Below, one piece after another: positions 8,056 to 18,006 of a DNA stretch of 64,000 nucleotides (positions within the stretch are counted from its first letter, which is position 1; each line of letters starts with the position of its first letter). The notes under the pieces are model-generated. The model was not told where the DNA came from, did not search any database, and was given only the letters and a program-made list of their open reading frames with translations. Origin of the DNA: Fibrobacterales bacterium Fibro_02 (GTDB lineage Bacteria; Fibrobacterota; Fibrobacteria; Fibrobacterales; Fibrobacteraceae); NCBI GenBank assembly GCA_001603905.1, contig LVAE01000028.1, forward strand, positions 1 to 64,000, given 5' to 3'. Made by a program: the position numbers and the translations under genes.

Positions 8056-10350
8056 CTACAGCTTAAGAACTTCGATAATTTGTCTAATACGTTTCATCTG
8101 GTAATCGTAAAGGTCCGTATGACCTTTCATCTTGCTTTCGTAAGGTTTTGTCTTTTTAACAGCCGCCTCAAAATCTTTCGCGTTATACGACTTGATATCC
8201 GGCAAGTAATTTCGACTGAGAATGACTAAGTCATCCCTGTCCGTCATCTTAATTCGAACCTTCACATTGACTTCAAGGAAAGGAAGACTTATACCATTTT
8301 TTTCCCACATGGTTACATACTGGGGCTCTATAGCAAAGCCATTCGCGCCACGCCCTCTAATATAGTTTTCCATGGTAACATACCATTCCGCCTTATAACC
8401 ACCCATGTTATATTGTTCGCCCTCATAGAGCAAAGTTTCTGACTCCTGCATTCCATACTTGTCTTCACTTGCATAAAGAAAATCAAACAGTTCCTTTGGA
8501 CTTTCGGGCCGCACGCTACCACTATATGGAGCGTGATAATTGGAGTGCGTTCCAAGTCCGAACGCACTACGTATTTTATCATTTTTGGGCTGCATATTCT
8601 TTCTAGCCCCGCAAATAGCCTCAACCTCAAGCCATTCTATTTTGTCTTCCGAAAAGATATTCGGATTCAGTTCCAATTCAATGCTATTGGGATCAAAAAA
8701 GTAGGGTGCATAATACTCTTCATAATTATACGCCATCTGTTTCATGTACGAATTATCCCAATAAACCACTGGCGAAGTCTTGAGATTCCACACTCCCTGC
8801 CCAATCGTAGAATTTTCTAGGTCAAAACTAGACATATAAACAGTCGGTGATGCAACGTTATGGGTGGCCTTAGCTCCACTAATAATTCCCTTAGTATCAA
8901 TGGAACCATCAAGTCCAAGATTTATCGTACCATTAAGTGAGCCCTTGTAATTTGTAGGACCTCCACCTCCTAGCCCAGCCAACTGCGTTCCAGTACCGAA
9001 CATCTGACCAATGGAGCCAAGTCCTTGGGCAACATTGCCCGTGTAAAAATTAGCGATGGCACTCCCCGCCTGCGCAACAGCCTGAAGCCCAAGCAAAACG
9101 CCCTTTGCCGTACTCGACGATTTTTGCTGTACCTGCTCCAGTTTTAGGTCCGCCTTAAAACCGCCGTCAATACCTGCAGCCATGGCGCTATAAAGCGAGG
9201 TCTGGTTTTTCTCCCAGGAACGCATCTGCAATCTGATATAATCCTGATCAAGATCCATCTTAGCGTCTTTCCGATAAATAGAGAGATCCACATCAAAAGC
9301 CCACCATCCAACATTAGGAGTAATAAAGCCATCGCTACTCCTATAATCCACCCAGGGAGTCACGTAATCCATATAAGTCCCTTGAACCGTCTGTCCTAGG
9401 GCTTCCTTGTCCACAATTTTACGATCCGATGGTACACCATAGCCCCAGTTACCAAACTGAGCCAAATTATCGGGCATCGACACCTGCCACATATGGTCAT
9501 TACCCGTCAATGTATTATTGGGCTGATAGAAGAAGAAGCGAAGAATACCGGTGTACTTATTGTAAACGGCAAAGAAATTATTATTGATGTCCTGGAAACG
9601 TCCACACAAGTTAAGTACCCATTCCCAACCATTTTCGGGCGTGATATCATCTGTAAAACGGTCCGGAAGATTTGAAGCCACCACTTTCTTATTCCAAGGA
9701 AGGTTCACCAACGTATAACCATCGTAGCCACGGTCATCCTTAATTCGGCCCACACCGTCGTATATGTAGATGGCTTCCTGCCGCCTCCAATTTTCGCGCG
9801 TAAAATCCTTGTCATTAATGTTGTAATTATCGGACTTGGCTCCACCAGTCGTCATTTCCTCCAATAAGACAGCCATTTCGTCTAATGGGCGCTCCATTTT
9901 GAAAATTTTTCCGTCAGCGGTAAACACGATAGTATCATTGTCGTATTTTGCAGAGAGCTCTCGAGGATAAAAAGTCGAATCCCAGTCTTCGTTGACACTT
10001 ATTTTGATTGAATTATCACGATGCGATGTGTAAGCGAATCCGCCATCGGAACTTTTTCCGCCAAAACGTTCGACCGGATAAGTTTCATCGTCGTTGAAGA
10101 AAACCCTACTCCACCAACCGGAACCATCTTCATTAAAATGCAGGATTTCGATAACATGAGTGTACTTCAAGTCATCGCCAAATGGGCCTATTCCCTCTTC
10201 ATCATATTCCGTCCACCACATTCCCTTAAGCTGCGAAGCCAAGAGATTTTCGGCCCGAGCCTCCCCAGTAGGACTCGAACTGTTAGAACAAGAGGTCAAT
10301 ACTAACGGAAAAAGCATTAGCATTGCGCTTAAAAGAGCCCATTTTCGCAT
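8056..10350 (-). CDS. large lipoprotein of unknown function
   Basis: A 764-residue exported lipoprotein: signal peptide with a lipobox ending LVLTSC (Cys about residue 21), then a Ser-rich tether. The part that follows (GMWWTEYDEEGIG...) has the Trp-rich beta-strand feel of a lipocalin-like domain, resembling the start of the 272-residue lipoprotein at 21005-21823. Around residues 415-475 is an unusual Ala/Gly-rich hydrophobic stretch (KGVLLGLQAVAQAGSAIANF, then GQMFGTGTQLAGLGGGG), possibly a membrane-inserting or flexible segment in an otherwise soluble protein. AAGGAG lies seven bases before the ATG. The gene is 24 bp upstream of the phosphatase gene on the same strand, so it may be the surface partner of that sensor. 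Function unknown. Confidence 0.75.
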   Translation of the reverse strand: MRKWALLSAMLMLFPLVLTSCSNSSSPTGEARAENLLASQLKGMWWTEYDEEGIGPFGDDLKYTHVIEILHFNEDGSGWWSRVFFNDDETYPVERFGGKSSDGGFAYTSHRDNSIKISVNEDWDSTFYPRELSAKYDNDTIVFTADGKIFKMERPLDEMAVLLEEMTTGGAKSDNYNINDKDFTRENWRRQEAIYIYDGVGRIKDDRGYDGYTLVNLPWNKKVVASNLPDRFTDDITPENGWEWVLNLCGRFQDINNNFFAVYNKYTGILRFFFYQPNNTLTGNDHMWQVSMPDNLAQFGNWGYGVPSDRKIVDKEALGQTVQGTYMDYVTPWVDYRSSDGFITPNVGWWAFDVDLSIYRKDAKMDLDQDYIRLQMRSWEKNQTSLYSAMAAGIDGGFKADLKLEQVQQKSSSTAKGVLLGLQAVAQAGSAIANFYTGNVAQGLGSIGQMFGTGTQLAGLGGGGPTNYKGSLNGTINLGLDGSIDTKGIISGAKATHNVASPTVYMSSFDLENSTIGQGVWNLKTSPVVYWDNSYMKQMAYNYEEYYAPYFFDPNSIELELNPNIFSEDKIEWLEVEAICGARKNMQPKNDKIRSAFGLGTHSNYHAPYSGSVRPESPKELFDFLYASEDKYGMQESETLLYEGEQYNMGGYKAEWYVTMENYIRGRGANGFAIEPQYVTMWEKNGISLPFLEVNVKVRIKMTDRDDLVILSRNYLPDIKSYNAKDFEAAVKKTKPYESKMKGHTDLYDYQMKRIRQIIEVLKL

Positions 10351-10456
10351 AATTTCTCCTTCTTATAAGAGTCAATCCTCTCTAAATATATTTTTTTGCG
10401 CAAGAACGAGGGAATTTTAAAGCAAATAATATTCCAACTTGGAGTATAAATGACAA

Positions 10457-10482
10457 AAACGGCGAGCTAATGCTCGCCGTTT
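10457..10482 (-). terminator. terminator downstream of guaB
   Basis: Perfect 11-bp stem AAACGGCGAGC / GCTCGCCGTTT with a TAAT loop. On the minus strand it runs into a TTTTT tract, about 105 bp past the guaB stop. Confidence 0.75.
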
Positions 10483-10497
10483 CTTAATTTCCCTAGA

Positions 10498-10578
10498 GAT
10501 CCTTCTCCCCATTCGGGGATCATGCCCACTAAGGCAATAAATTGCCAAGTGGTCAAAGAGACTTTGCTCAGGATGACT
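10498..10578. repeat. degraded palindromic repeat between guaB and its terminator
   Basis: Contains GATCC...CCCCATTCGGGGATCA and ends TTGCTCAGGATGAC, the same end signature as the repeats in the bioW-bioF junction (GGATCC ... CAGGATGAC). Internally it is longer and more diverged. No ORF is visible. Confidence 0.5.
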
Positions 10579-10585
10579 CTTCCGA

Positions 10586-12091
<1,506 letters not shown>

Positions 12092-12157
12092 CTAGCTCAA
12101 AAGCGCTATAAATATGTAAAAAAGAGCGTTTTAGCGATGAGCAGCGTCGGAGTCGCC

Positions 12158-12712
12158 CTATTTGCCGTTATACCGTTCCATGCACTTTTCGATGCCGAGC
12201 TTGAAGTAGCATTCCACAAGCGCGGGCACTTTTGCAATGGCCTCTTCGAATATGGGGCGGTCTTCGGGAGAGAACTTCGCCAGCACCCAGTTGCTAAGGT
12301 CAAATTTCGGCGGGCACTTGCCTACGCCAAAGCGGATACGCGGAAACTTGTCGCCCACGTGCTCGATGATGTTGCGGAGCCCGTTCTGGCCACCGTGACT
12401 GCCGTCCTTGCGGCAACGAATACGGCCTACATCCAAATTAATGTCGTCGCTGAAGACCAGCAAGTGATCTGTTTTCACCTTGTACCAGGTCATCAGGGCC
12501 TGCACCGCCTCGCCACTCAAGTTCATGTACGTCTGCGGCTTAGCAAGCAGGCATTCCTCGCCCGCGATGTTCACCTTCATGGTGAGCGCCTTGTGCTCGC
12601 TTTTCCAGTCCTTGTTCGGGTCGGCCAGCTTTTCGACCGCCATAAAGCCCGCATTATGATGTGTGTTTGAATACTGAGTACCAGGATTTCCGAGACCAAC
12701 GATGATGTACAT
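12158..12712 (-). CDS. pth: peptidyl-tRNA hydrolase
   Basis: Releases tRNA from prematurely dissociated peptidyl-tRNA. The start at 12712 gives MYIIVGLGNPGTQYSNTHHNAGFM, the canonical Pth N-terminus with the catalytic His in NTHHNAG. LLAKPQTYMNLSGEAV, VFSDDINLDVGRIRCRKDGSHGGQNGLRNI and FPRIRFGVGKCP follow as expected. About 184 residues, normal. The frame continues upstream to 12781, but that extension matches nothing. It lies downstream of rplY on the same strand; the rplY-pth pairing is common. A strong hairpin at 12793-12827 sits between them, so pth may be read mostly from its own promoter. Confidence 0.95.
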   Translation of the reverse strand: MYIIVGLGNPGTQYSNTHHNAGFMAVEKLADPNKDWKSEHKALTMKVNIAGEECLLAKPQTYMNLSGEAVQALMTWYKVKTDHLLVFSDDINLDVGRIRCRKDGSHGGQNGLRNIIEHVGDKFPRIRFGVGKCPPKFDLSNWVLAKFSPEDRPIFEEAIAKVPALVECYFKLGIEKCMERYNGK

Positions 12713-12792
12713 AACAGGTATGAGGTCGCGCCAAAGGCGCTTTGAGGTGTGAGGTAAACGGTAATATAGTAAATAGCTCATGCTTCGAGCCT

Positions 12793-12827
12793 AAAAAAAT
12801 GACCTGCCTGCACGGAGCAGACAGGTC
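12793..12827 (-). terminator. terminator downstream of rplY
   Basis: Stem GACCTGCCTGC / GCAGACAGGTC with one mismatch at 12801-12827, followed on the minus strand by seven T residues (12799-12793). It lies 22 bp past the rplY stop. Confidence 0.8.
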
Positions 12828-12849
12828 CAATTTCGATTGCTTGGAGCAA

Positions 12850-13458
12850 TTACTTAGCTTCGGCAGCCGGAGCAGCTTCAGCAGCGTCGTCAGCCTTCTT
12901 ACCGCTCTTGGCAGAGATCGTGAAGATCACGGTGCGCGGCTGGCAAGCGAGTTCGATACCGTCGGCGAGCTTCCAATCCTTGGCGTAGAAAGTCGTCGGA
13001 GCCGGGAAGTCGGAGATGTCCATTTCGAGGACAGCCGGAATCTTGGCCGGTTCAGCAGCGAGCTGGATGTAACGGTTCTGCTGAGCGAAAGTACCGCCCT
13101 GAGTCTTGACGCCAACCGGAAGACCGGAGAGCTTGACCGGAACGCGAACCTTGACCTTGGAAGATTCTTCGATCTTGAGGAAGTCGATGTGTTCGATTTC
13201 CTGGGTCAGGGGGTTCTTCTGGTAGTTGTAAATTACGGCAGCGTTGCCGGCCTTGCCATCAATTTCCAGGTCGAGAAGCGTGTAACGCTTACCCGGGGCG
13301 AGGACCTTGCGAACATCGATTGCGCTAACGCTGATATTCACAGACTCCTGACCCTTACCATAATAGACGGCCGGGATCTTGCCTTCCTTGCGGAGACGGG
13401 CGCAGTCGCGGCTCTTGCCTAACACTCTCGAGGTTGCTGCGAGTTTTGTGAGTTCCAT
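12850..13458 (-). CDS. rplY: 50S ribosomal protein L25 (TL5/CTC type)
   Basis: Binds 5S rRNA in the large ribosomal subunit. The N-terminal ~95 residues are the L25 5S-binding domain (LRKEGKIPAVYYG, then YTLLDLEIDGK, VIYNYQKNPLTQEIEHIDFLKI). The rest is the C-terminal beta domain of the long TL5/CTC form (VPVKLSGLPVGVKTQGG, IPAVLEMDISDFP). An Ala-rich tail (AAEAAPAAEAK) ends the protein. Its 202 residues fit the long form. ATG 13458 has a good context, and the gene is 37 bp downstream of tRNA-Gln on the same strand, probably co-transcribed from the tRNA promoter. Confidence 0.95.
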   Translation of the reverse strand: MELTKLAATSRVLGKSRDCARLRKEGKIPAVYYGKGQESVNISVSAIDVRKVLAPGKRYTLLDLEIDGKAGNAAVIYNYQKNPLTQEIEHIDFLKIEESSKVKVRVPVKLSGLPVGVKTQGGTFAQQNRYIQLAAEPAKIPAVLEMDISDFPAPTTFYAKDWKLADGIELACQPRTVIFTISAKSGKKADDAAEAAPAAEAK

Positions 13459-13494
13459 AATTTTACTCCAATTAAGTAATGGTTAAAAAATTCA

Positions 13495-13566
13495 TTGGGG
13501 TAGCAGGATTCGAACCTACGAATAACGGAATCAAAATCCGTTGTCTTACCACTTGACGATACCCCA
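13495..13566 (-). tRNA. tRNA-Gln (UUG anticodon)
   Basis: A 72-nt cloverleaf on the minus strand. The acceptor stem is TGGGGTA/TACCCCA with discriminator A. The anticodon arm is ACGGA-TTTTGAT-TCCGT, giving anticodon TTG (glutamine). The T arm includes GGTTCGAATCC. No CCA is encoded. A TATATT -10 element ends 12 bp upstream. Confidence 0.97.
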
Positions 13567-13575
13567 ATGGTGGCG

Positions 13576-13585
13576 CAAATATAGC
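13576..13585 (-). promoter_or_regulatory. predicted promoter -10 of tRNA-Gln (and rplY)
   Basis: Minus-strand GCTATATTTG; hexamer TATATT at 13583-13578, with a TTGAAA-like -35 about 15 bp farther upstream. The predicted start near 13571 lies five bases before the tRNA 5' end. Because the tRNA end is fixed by structure, this calibrates the same motif seen in front of protein genes. Confidence 0.65.
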
Positions 13586-13614
13586 ATTTTCGCCAAAATT
13601 TCAAAGGGTTTTGG

Positions 13615-14484
13615 CTAAAAACCCTCAAAAAAGCGGGTTACCACCTGGTACCTGGAGATAGGTTTCAGTTCTTCGGCAGCCTCTTTAGCCTGTTTACGCG
13701 TGTCAAAGACTCCAAAAACCGACGCACCCGACCCCGACATCAGGACGGATTTCGCCCCGAGGCGCTTGAACTCGTTTTTCATCTCTTCGACAAGCGGATG
13801 CTTGGGGAACACCGACTCTTCGAAAGCGTTGAAGGAATTGGCAAGCGCAAAGTCAATCGACGCGGTCTTGCCGCCCGCACGCATACACTTCGCCCTGTAA
13901 GTTTCCCAGCGGTCCGGGCCGGACTTGGGCACACCAGCATAGGCATCCTTAGTCGGCACGGAATCAAGTGGTGTCGCCACGAGCAAATATTGTTCACCCG
14001 TCAGTTGCAACGGCTTTACAAATGTGAGCTTTTCGCCAATTCCTTCGGCAAAGGCGGTACCGCCACGCACCAGGAACGGCACATCGGCACCGAGGCGGGC
14101 ACCAATTTCTTCGAGCTTTTCGAACTTAAACTTGAGCTTCCACAGCTGGTTCAACAGGCGAAGTGTCGCCGCCGCATCGGCAGAACCGCCACCAAGGCCT
14201 GCCCCCAACGGCATCACCTTGTTCAAATAAATATCCGCACCGATGGTCGTTCCCGATTCCTGCTGCAGCAGCTTCGCCGCCTTGTAAACCAGGTCGGACT
14301 CCAGCGGGTAGTTCTGCGGTTCATTGTAGCAAAGGGTGATGCGACCGTCTTCACGAATTTCGGCGCTTACCGTGTCGCCCGCGTCGATGGTCTGGAACAG
14401 GGTTCCCAAATCATGATAGCCGTCGTCACGTTTACGAATAACATCCAAAAACAAATTAATCTTGGCAGGAGCGTATTCTTTCAT
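13615..14484 (-). CDS. ispE: 4-diphosphocytidyl-2-C-methyl-D-erythritol kinase IspE
   Basis: GHMP-family kinase of the non-mevalonate (MEP) isoprenoid pathway; phosphorylates CDP-methylerythritol. Motifs are the N-terminal APAKINLFLDVIRKRDDGYHDL, the glycine-rich ATP loop MPLGAGLGGGSADAAATLRLLN, GADVPFLVRGGTAFAEGIGE, and the C-terminal MSGSGASVFGVFD. The ATG at 14484 gives MKEYAPAKINLF; GTG 14490 is an alternative. About 289 residues, typical. Its stop is about 48 bp upstream of tRNA-Gln on the same strand. No strong ribosome-binding site is visible. Confidence 0.95.
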   Translation of the reverse strand: MKEYAPAKINLFLDVIRKRDDGYHDLGTLFQTIDAGDTVSAEIREDGRITLCYNEPQNYPLESDLVYKAAKLLQQESGTTIGADIYLNKVMPLGAGLGGGSADAAATLRLLNQLWKLKFKFEKLEEIGARLGADVPFLVRGGTAFAEGIGEKLTFVKPLQLTGEQYLLVATPLDSVPTKDAYAGVPKSGPDRWETYRAKCMRAGGKTASIDFALANSFNAFEESVFPKHPLVEEMKNEFKRLGAKSVLMSGSGASVFGVFDTRKQAKEAAEELKPISRYQVVTRFFEGF

Positions 14485-14510
14485 GGGCACAAACTTAGCA
14501 AAAAAATCTT

Positions 14511-15971
14511 CTAGTCAACCTTAATAACCATCATCGTAAGGTCATCAAAGGGATCTGTCCCTTCAGAAAAGACTTTCACGTCATCCGCGATTTCCTTCAG
14601 GAATTTTTCGCCTCCACGAGGCTTGATAGAATTCAATTTATCTAAAAGTCGTTTTTCGCCGTAAAGTTCAGCAGAAGCATTGTGAGCTTCGGTGAGACCA
14701 TCGGTATAAAGGAACAGGCAGTCCCCGCTTTCGAACTGGATTTCCGCTTCTTTATATTGCGTAAAATCAAACCCGGCGAGGAACACCCCATGGCGTTGCC
14801 TTAAGAATTCAAAATTGCCGTCTTTTTTCGCAAAGCAAACGGCATTGTGCCCCGCATTGGTGCATTTCATTATTCTGGTTTTAGTATCGAGAATGCCGAT
14901 CCAGGCTGTAGCAAACATTTCTTCAGGATTATTTTCGCACAAAAGTCGATTCACATCATTGAAAATCTCTGCCGTAGAAAGTTTCATGGAAGCATGATCA
15001 TGAATCATAGTTTTTACAACCATCATGAAAAGAGCCGCAGGCACACCTTTTCCCGACACATCGGCAATCACAAAACAAATGTGCGTATCATCTATTTCAA
15101 AGAAGTCGTAAAAGTCGCCCCCCACCTCTTTTGCGGTGGACATGGATGCAAAAACATTGATGTCAGGGTGATTCGGCAAGGCATTCTCTACTGCAGGGAG
15201 AGCGCCCAACTGGATATTTGTGGCAACCGCCAAATCCGATTCCACCGCAGAAATTCTCTCACGGCTTTTCACAAACCTATCCGTATTCACGTATGTCGTA
15301 AAAAACACAAAGCCGATTGCCCATGAAAGGCTCGTAATCAAATAATTTTCATCATTTCTAAAAATATAGGTCTGAAAAGCCTGGACACACACCGCCAATA
15401 CCGCAAAAATAAGCAGGTTCCTCGCATAAACTACTTTCTCTTTTTTCTTTTTGCGTTGCATTATCACATAGTAAATTGCAAACAAAATCGAAAATAACAT
15501 ATAAAGAAAATATACAGGGACAAGAAAGAAGTCAAACAATTCCTTATACTGAATTGATCCGCCCTCATCAACGGAATACACTAAACCAGTCCAAGGCGTT
15601 GTGAGACACAAAAGAAGAGTCAAAAGAGTAGGTGTTACCAAAAATAAAGCATTCAATTTTTTAGGATTAAAATTCAATTCAAAACGTTCCAGGCTGAACA
15701 GCGTAAACATGGATACGGCAATCATCAAAAAGACGGAGTAAACATCGGCACAAATATAGTTCAGCACTCGAAAATTCGCATTTCCATCTACATAGTGCCA
15801 AATCCATTCAAAAGTCGACAATACGATTGTCGACACAAGGACAACAGAGAGTTTATCTTTAATACTTATTTTATACAGAGCGATATTGTTATACAGCAAG
15901 AATAAAAGCAACAATATTGAAAACAGAGACAATTCAGCAAAAATGGTTTCCGTAATGCCATATTGAATCAT
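14511..15971 (-). CDS. membrane SpoIIE/PP2C-type phosphatase, last gene of the NRPS-MATE operon
   Basis: Predicted serine phosphatase of a partner-switching pathway. The N-terminal ~235 residues contain about seven hydrophobic helices with short Lys-rich loops (an integral membrane sensor), then a linker (RERISAVESDLAVATNIQLGALP). The C-terminal 220 residues are a complete SpoIIE PP2C domain: VGGDFYDFFEIDD, IADVSGKGVPAALFMMVV, CTNAGHNAV, FLYTDGLTEAHN and DDLTMMVIKV supply the metal ligands. Its ATG overlaps the stop of the MATE-ATPase gene by 4 bp (ATGA), so the two are translationally coupled. The natural substrate would be the phosphorylated form of the STAS protein encoded two genes upstream (17707-18006). 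Confidence 0.9.
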   Translation of the reverse strand: MIQYGITETIFAELSLFSILLLLFLLYNNIALYKISIKDKLSVVLVSTIVLSTFEWIWHYVDGNANFRVLNYICADVYSVFLMIAVSMFTLFSLERFELNFNPKKLNALFLVTPTLLTLLLCLTTPWTGLVYSVDEGGSIQYKELFDFFLVPVYFLYMLFSILFAIYYVIMQRKKKKEKVVYARNLLIFAVLAVCVQAFQTYIFRNDENYLITSLSWAIGFVFFTTYVNTDRFVKSRERISAVESDLAVATNIQLGALPAVENALPNHPDINVFASMSTAKEVGGDFYDFFEIDDTHICFVIADVSGKGVPAALFMMVVKTMIHDHASMKLSTAEIFNDVNRLLCENNPEEMFATAWIGILDTKTRIMKCTNAGHNAVCFAKKDGNFEFLRQRHGVFLAGFDFTQYKEAEIQFESGDCLFLYTDGLTEAHNASAELYGEKRLLDKLNSIKPRGGEKFLKEIADDVKVFSEGTDPFDDLTMMVIKVD

Positions 15972-17698
15972 ACTCGCACCTCGTAGTTAATCCTGAACGT
16001 ATTACGATTATAGCTCATGGTTGTCAGGTATTTCTTGTTGTCCTTCAATTTTTCCATATAACTCGAAACCATAAATTCAACAATCGACCCTGTCACGACA
16101 TCATCACTGGACAAATCGAACAACACGCCGTCATCCTTGGTAATAATCTGTACACCATTTTCACGAATAAAGACGGTACATTCCGCATAGACATTTTTGT
16201 CTACTCCATTTTTTTCATAAATCAGCATGAAAAGGTCTTCTATCAGCAGCTTCACCTTAAAAGAGATCTTGCGGTCAATTCCATTTTCGCAAAGGTATTT
16301 TTCCACCTGCTGCTGAGTTTTAACAATCGATGCCGGGTCCAGTTTCAACTCGTAAAATTTATGCTTGAAGCCTTTCAGCTTATCCGCAAGCAGCAATGGA
16401 TAATTTTCGGCCCCATAACGAATGCGGATATACAGAACCGATATCACATAAGCCAACGCAGGACTAACGGCGACACCGGCAAACATTCCATACACCCCAA
16501 AGAAATATCCCAAAATCACACAAACCGGAATCACCACAAGTACATCCCGGAGCGCACTCATCATAAATCCAAGTTTAATCTTGTCTATGAGCAAATAGTA
16601 AGAGCTCAACAGGTACAGCAAGCTCAAGAATACAAGCCCCAAAACTTCAATTCGAGCACCACCAACCGCATAAGAATACATCAACGGATCAGAGATATCG
16701 TAAAGTTTCACGACAAAAGGAGCCACAATGAGCATCAACAAAGTCAAAGCAAGGCCTTCGACAACAGCTGTTTTTTGAGAAAGGCGATAACATTTTTTGA
16801 CGGCATCATAGGATTCTTCGCCCAAGTAGATATTCATCAACGGAGAAAATGACTCCCCCACACCATCAAATAAGACCTGAATCTCTTTTATAAAAAGGAC
16901 TATTGCGCCTAGCACCAGCATTTCAGGGCCGTAAGCGAAGGTTATAAAACGGTTCATCACAGCAATGTAACAAGCCAAGAAAAGATAGGAGCCAGCATCA
17001 ACCGCGCTATATTTTACAACATCGATAAGCCACCTAAACGAGAAGTAAAAGCCAAGCTTTAGCGAATTGCCTTGACGAAGAAGATGTGCAAAAGAAACGA
17101 GTATCGCCGCAGCAGTTCCAATAAACGAGCCAAGTCCAATTCCCGCAATACCGATAAATTTTACAAGAACTATTGAGCAGACGATGTTCCCTACAATCTG
17201 CACGATACCTGAAACCATTGACAATGTTTCATCGCCATCGGCAAGGACCATCACATACATCAGAGTATAAAGCGGCAACAGCAAAAAAGTAAACTTGTAC
17301 CAAAAGAAATAATCCTTTGCCGCATCGAAAACAATTGCAGACGGTTCATAAAAATGAAGATAAGCATCCCCGATTACCATAAAGGTGACAAACAGAATTA
17401 CTCCCATCAAGAGAGACATGAATAATCCAAACGCAAAACAACGATCGGCTTTTTTCTTGTCAAACTCTCCCATGGCCCGGTTATAAATAATGGGAACACC
17501 CAAGGCAACCAGACATCCCCAAAAACCAGCCAACGAATAAGCTGGGACAACTAGGCAAATGGCAGCAACGGCATCTTCACCGAGCATTACACCAGCAATC
17601 ATCGAGTCTGAAAGGGTCAACACCGTAATAACGAGTTGACCAATTGTACTCGATAGCAAGAGCGAAAAAAACTTTCTTGAAAGAAATGTCTTGAACAT
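15968..17698 (-). CDS. MATE-family transporter fused to a GHKL/anti-sigma-type ATPase domain
   Basis: Residues 1 to about 440 are a MATE multidrug/small-molecule exporter with 12 predicted helices (first helices FFSLLLSSTIGQLVITVLTL and DAVAAICLVVPAY). The cytoplasmic C-terminal ~130 residues resemble an RsbW/anti-sigma GHKL ATPase domain: FKVKLLIEDLFMLIYEKNG occupies the N-box position and ITKDDGVLFDLSSDD the G1 box (DxG). The canonical N-box Asn (ExxxN) appears replaced by Met, so ATP binding or kinase activity is uncertain. The start at 17698 is 8 bp after the STAS stop, and the stop overlaps the phosphatase start. My inference is that the exporter itself is the target of a STAS switch, in place of a sigma factor. 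Confidence 0.82.
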   Translation of the reverse strand: MFKTFLSRKFFSLLLSSTIGQLVITVLTLSDSMIAGVMLGEDAVAAICLVVPAYSLAGFWGCLVALGVPIIYNRAMGEFDKKKADRCFAFGLFMSLLMGVILFVTFMVIGDAYLHFYEPSAIVFDAAKDYFFWYKFTFLLLPLYTLMYVMVLADGDETLSMVSGIVQIVGNIVCSIVLVKFIGIAGIGLGSFIGTAAAILVSFAHLLRQGNSLKLGFYFSFRWLIDVVKYSAVDAGSYLFLACYIAVMNRFITFAYGPEMLVLGAIVLFIKEIQVLFDGVGESFSPLMNIYLGEESYDAVKKCYRLSQKTAVVEGLALTLLMLIVAPFVVKLYDISDPLMYSYAVGGARIEVLGLVFLSLLYLLSSYYLLIDKIKLGFMMSALRDVLVVIPVCVILGYFFGVYGMFAGVAVSPALAYVISVLYIRIRYGAENYPLLLADKLKGFKHKFYELKLDPASIVKTQQQVEKYLCENGIDRKISFKVKLLIEDLFMLIYEKNGVDKNVYAECTVFIRENGVQIITKDDGVLFDLSSDDVVTGSIVEFMVSSYMEKLKDNKKYLTTMSYNRNTFRINYEVRV

Positions 17699-17706
17699 TG
17701 CTTCTG

Positions 17707-18006
17707 TTACAAAATTCCAAACGCCACATCTAGCCCGGTCGCTTCGAGAACGTCCTTAAAATTCGGGCCCACATTTTCTAGTCGCATATCGCCCTGATTC
17801 TTTTTCAAAGTCTTGAAAGAAAAAAGCAACACGCGGATTCCTGCCGACGAAACAAAGTCGCACTCCTTGAAATCAAAAACAAGGGACTTTATCTTTTCGA
17901 GATGCGGAGCAAGGTATGTCGAAAGCTCTGGAGCCGTCACCGAATTCAACTCCCCCGAAAGTTCTACTTTCAATTCATCGCCATTTAAGTTCGACCTGAT
18001 TTTCAT
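17707..18006 (-). CDS. STAS-domain anti-anti-sigma-type protein
   Basis: A 99-residue single STAS domain of the SpoIIAA/RsbV type. The order is beta-strand MKIRSNLNGDELKVELSGEL, then VFDFKECDFVSSAGIRVLLFSFKTLKK, where the Ser pair in FVSSAGIR is at the regulatory phosphorylation site of SpoIIAA-like proteins. In known systems the unphosphorylated STAS protein binds the GHKL kinase and the phosphorylated form is reset by a SpoIIE phosphatase. Both partner types are encoded immediately downstream. The ATG overlaps the NRPS stop by one base (TAATG), indicating coupled translation. No sigma factor is present in the neighbourhood. Confidence 0.9.
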   Translation of the reverse strand: MKIRSNLNGDELKVELSGELNSVTAPELSTYLAPHLEKIKSLVFDFKECDFVSSAGIRVLLFSFKTLKKNQGDMRLENVGPNFKDVLEATGLDVAFGIL

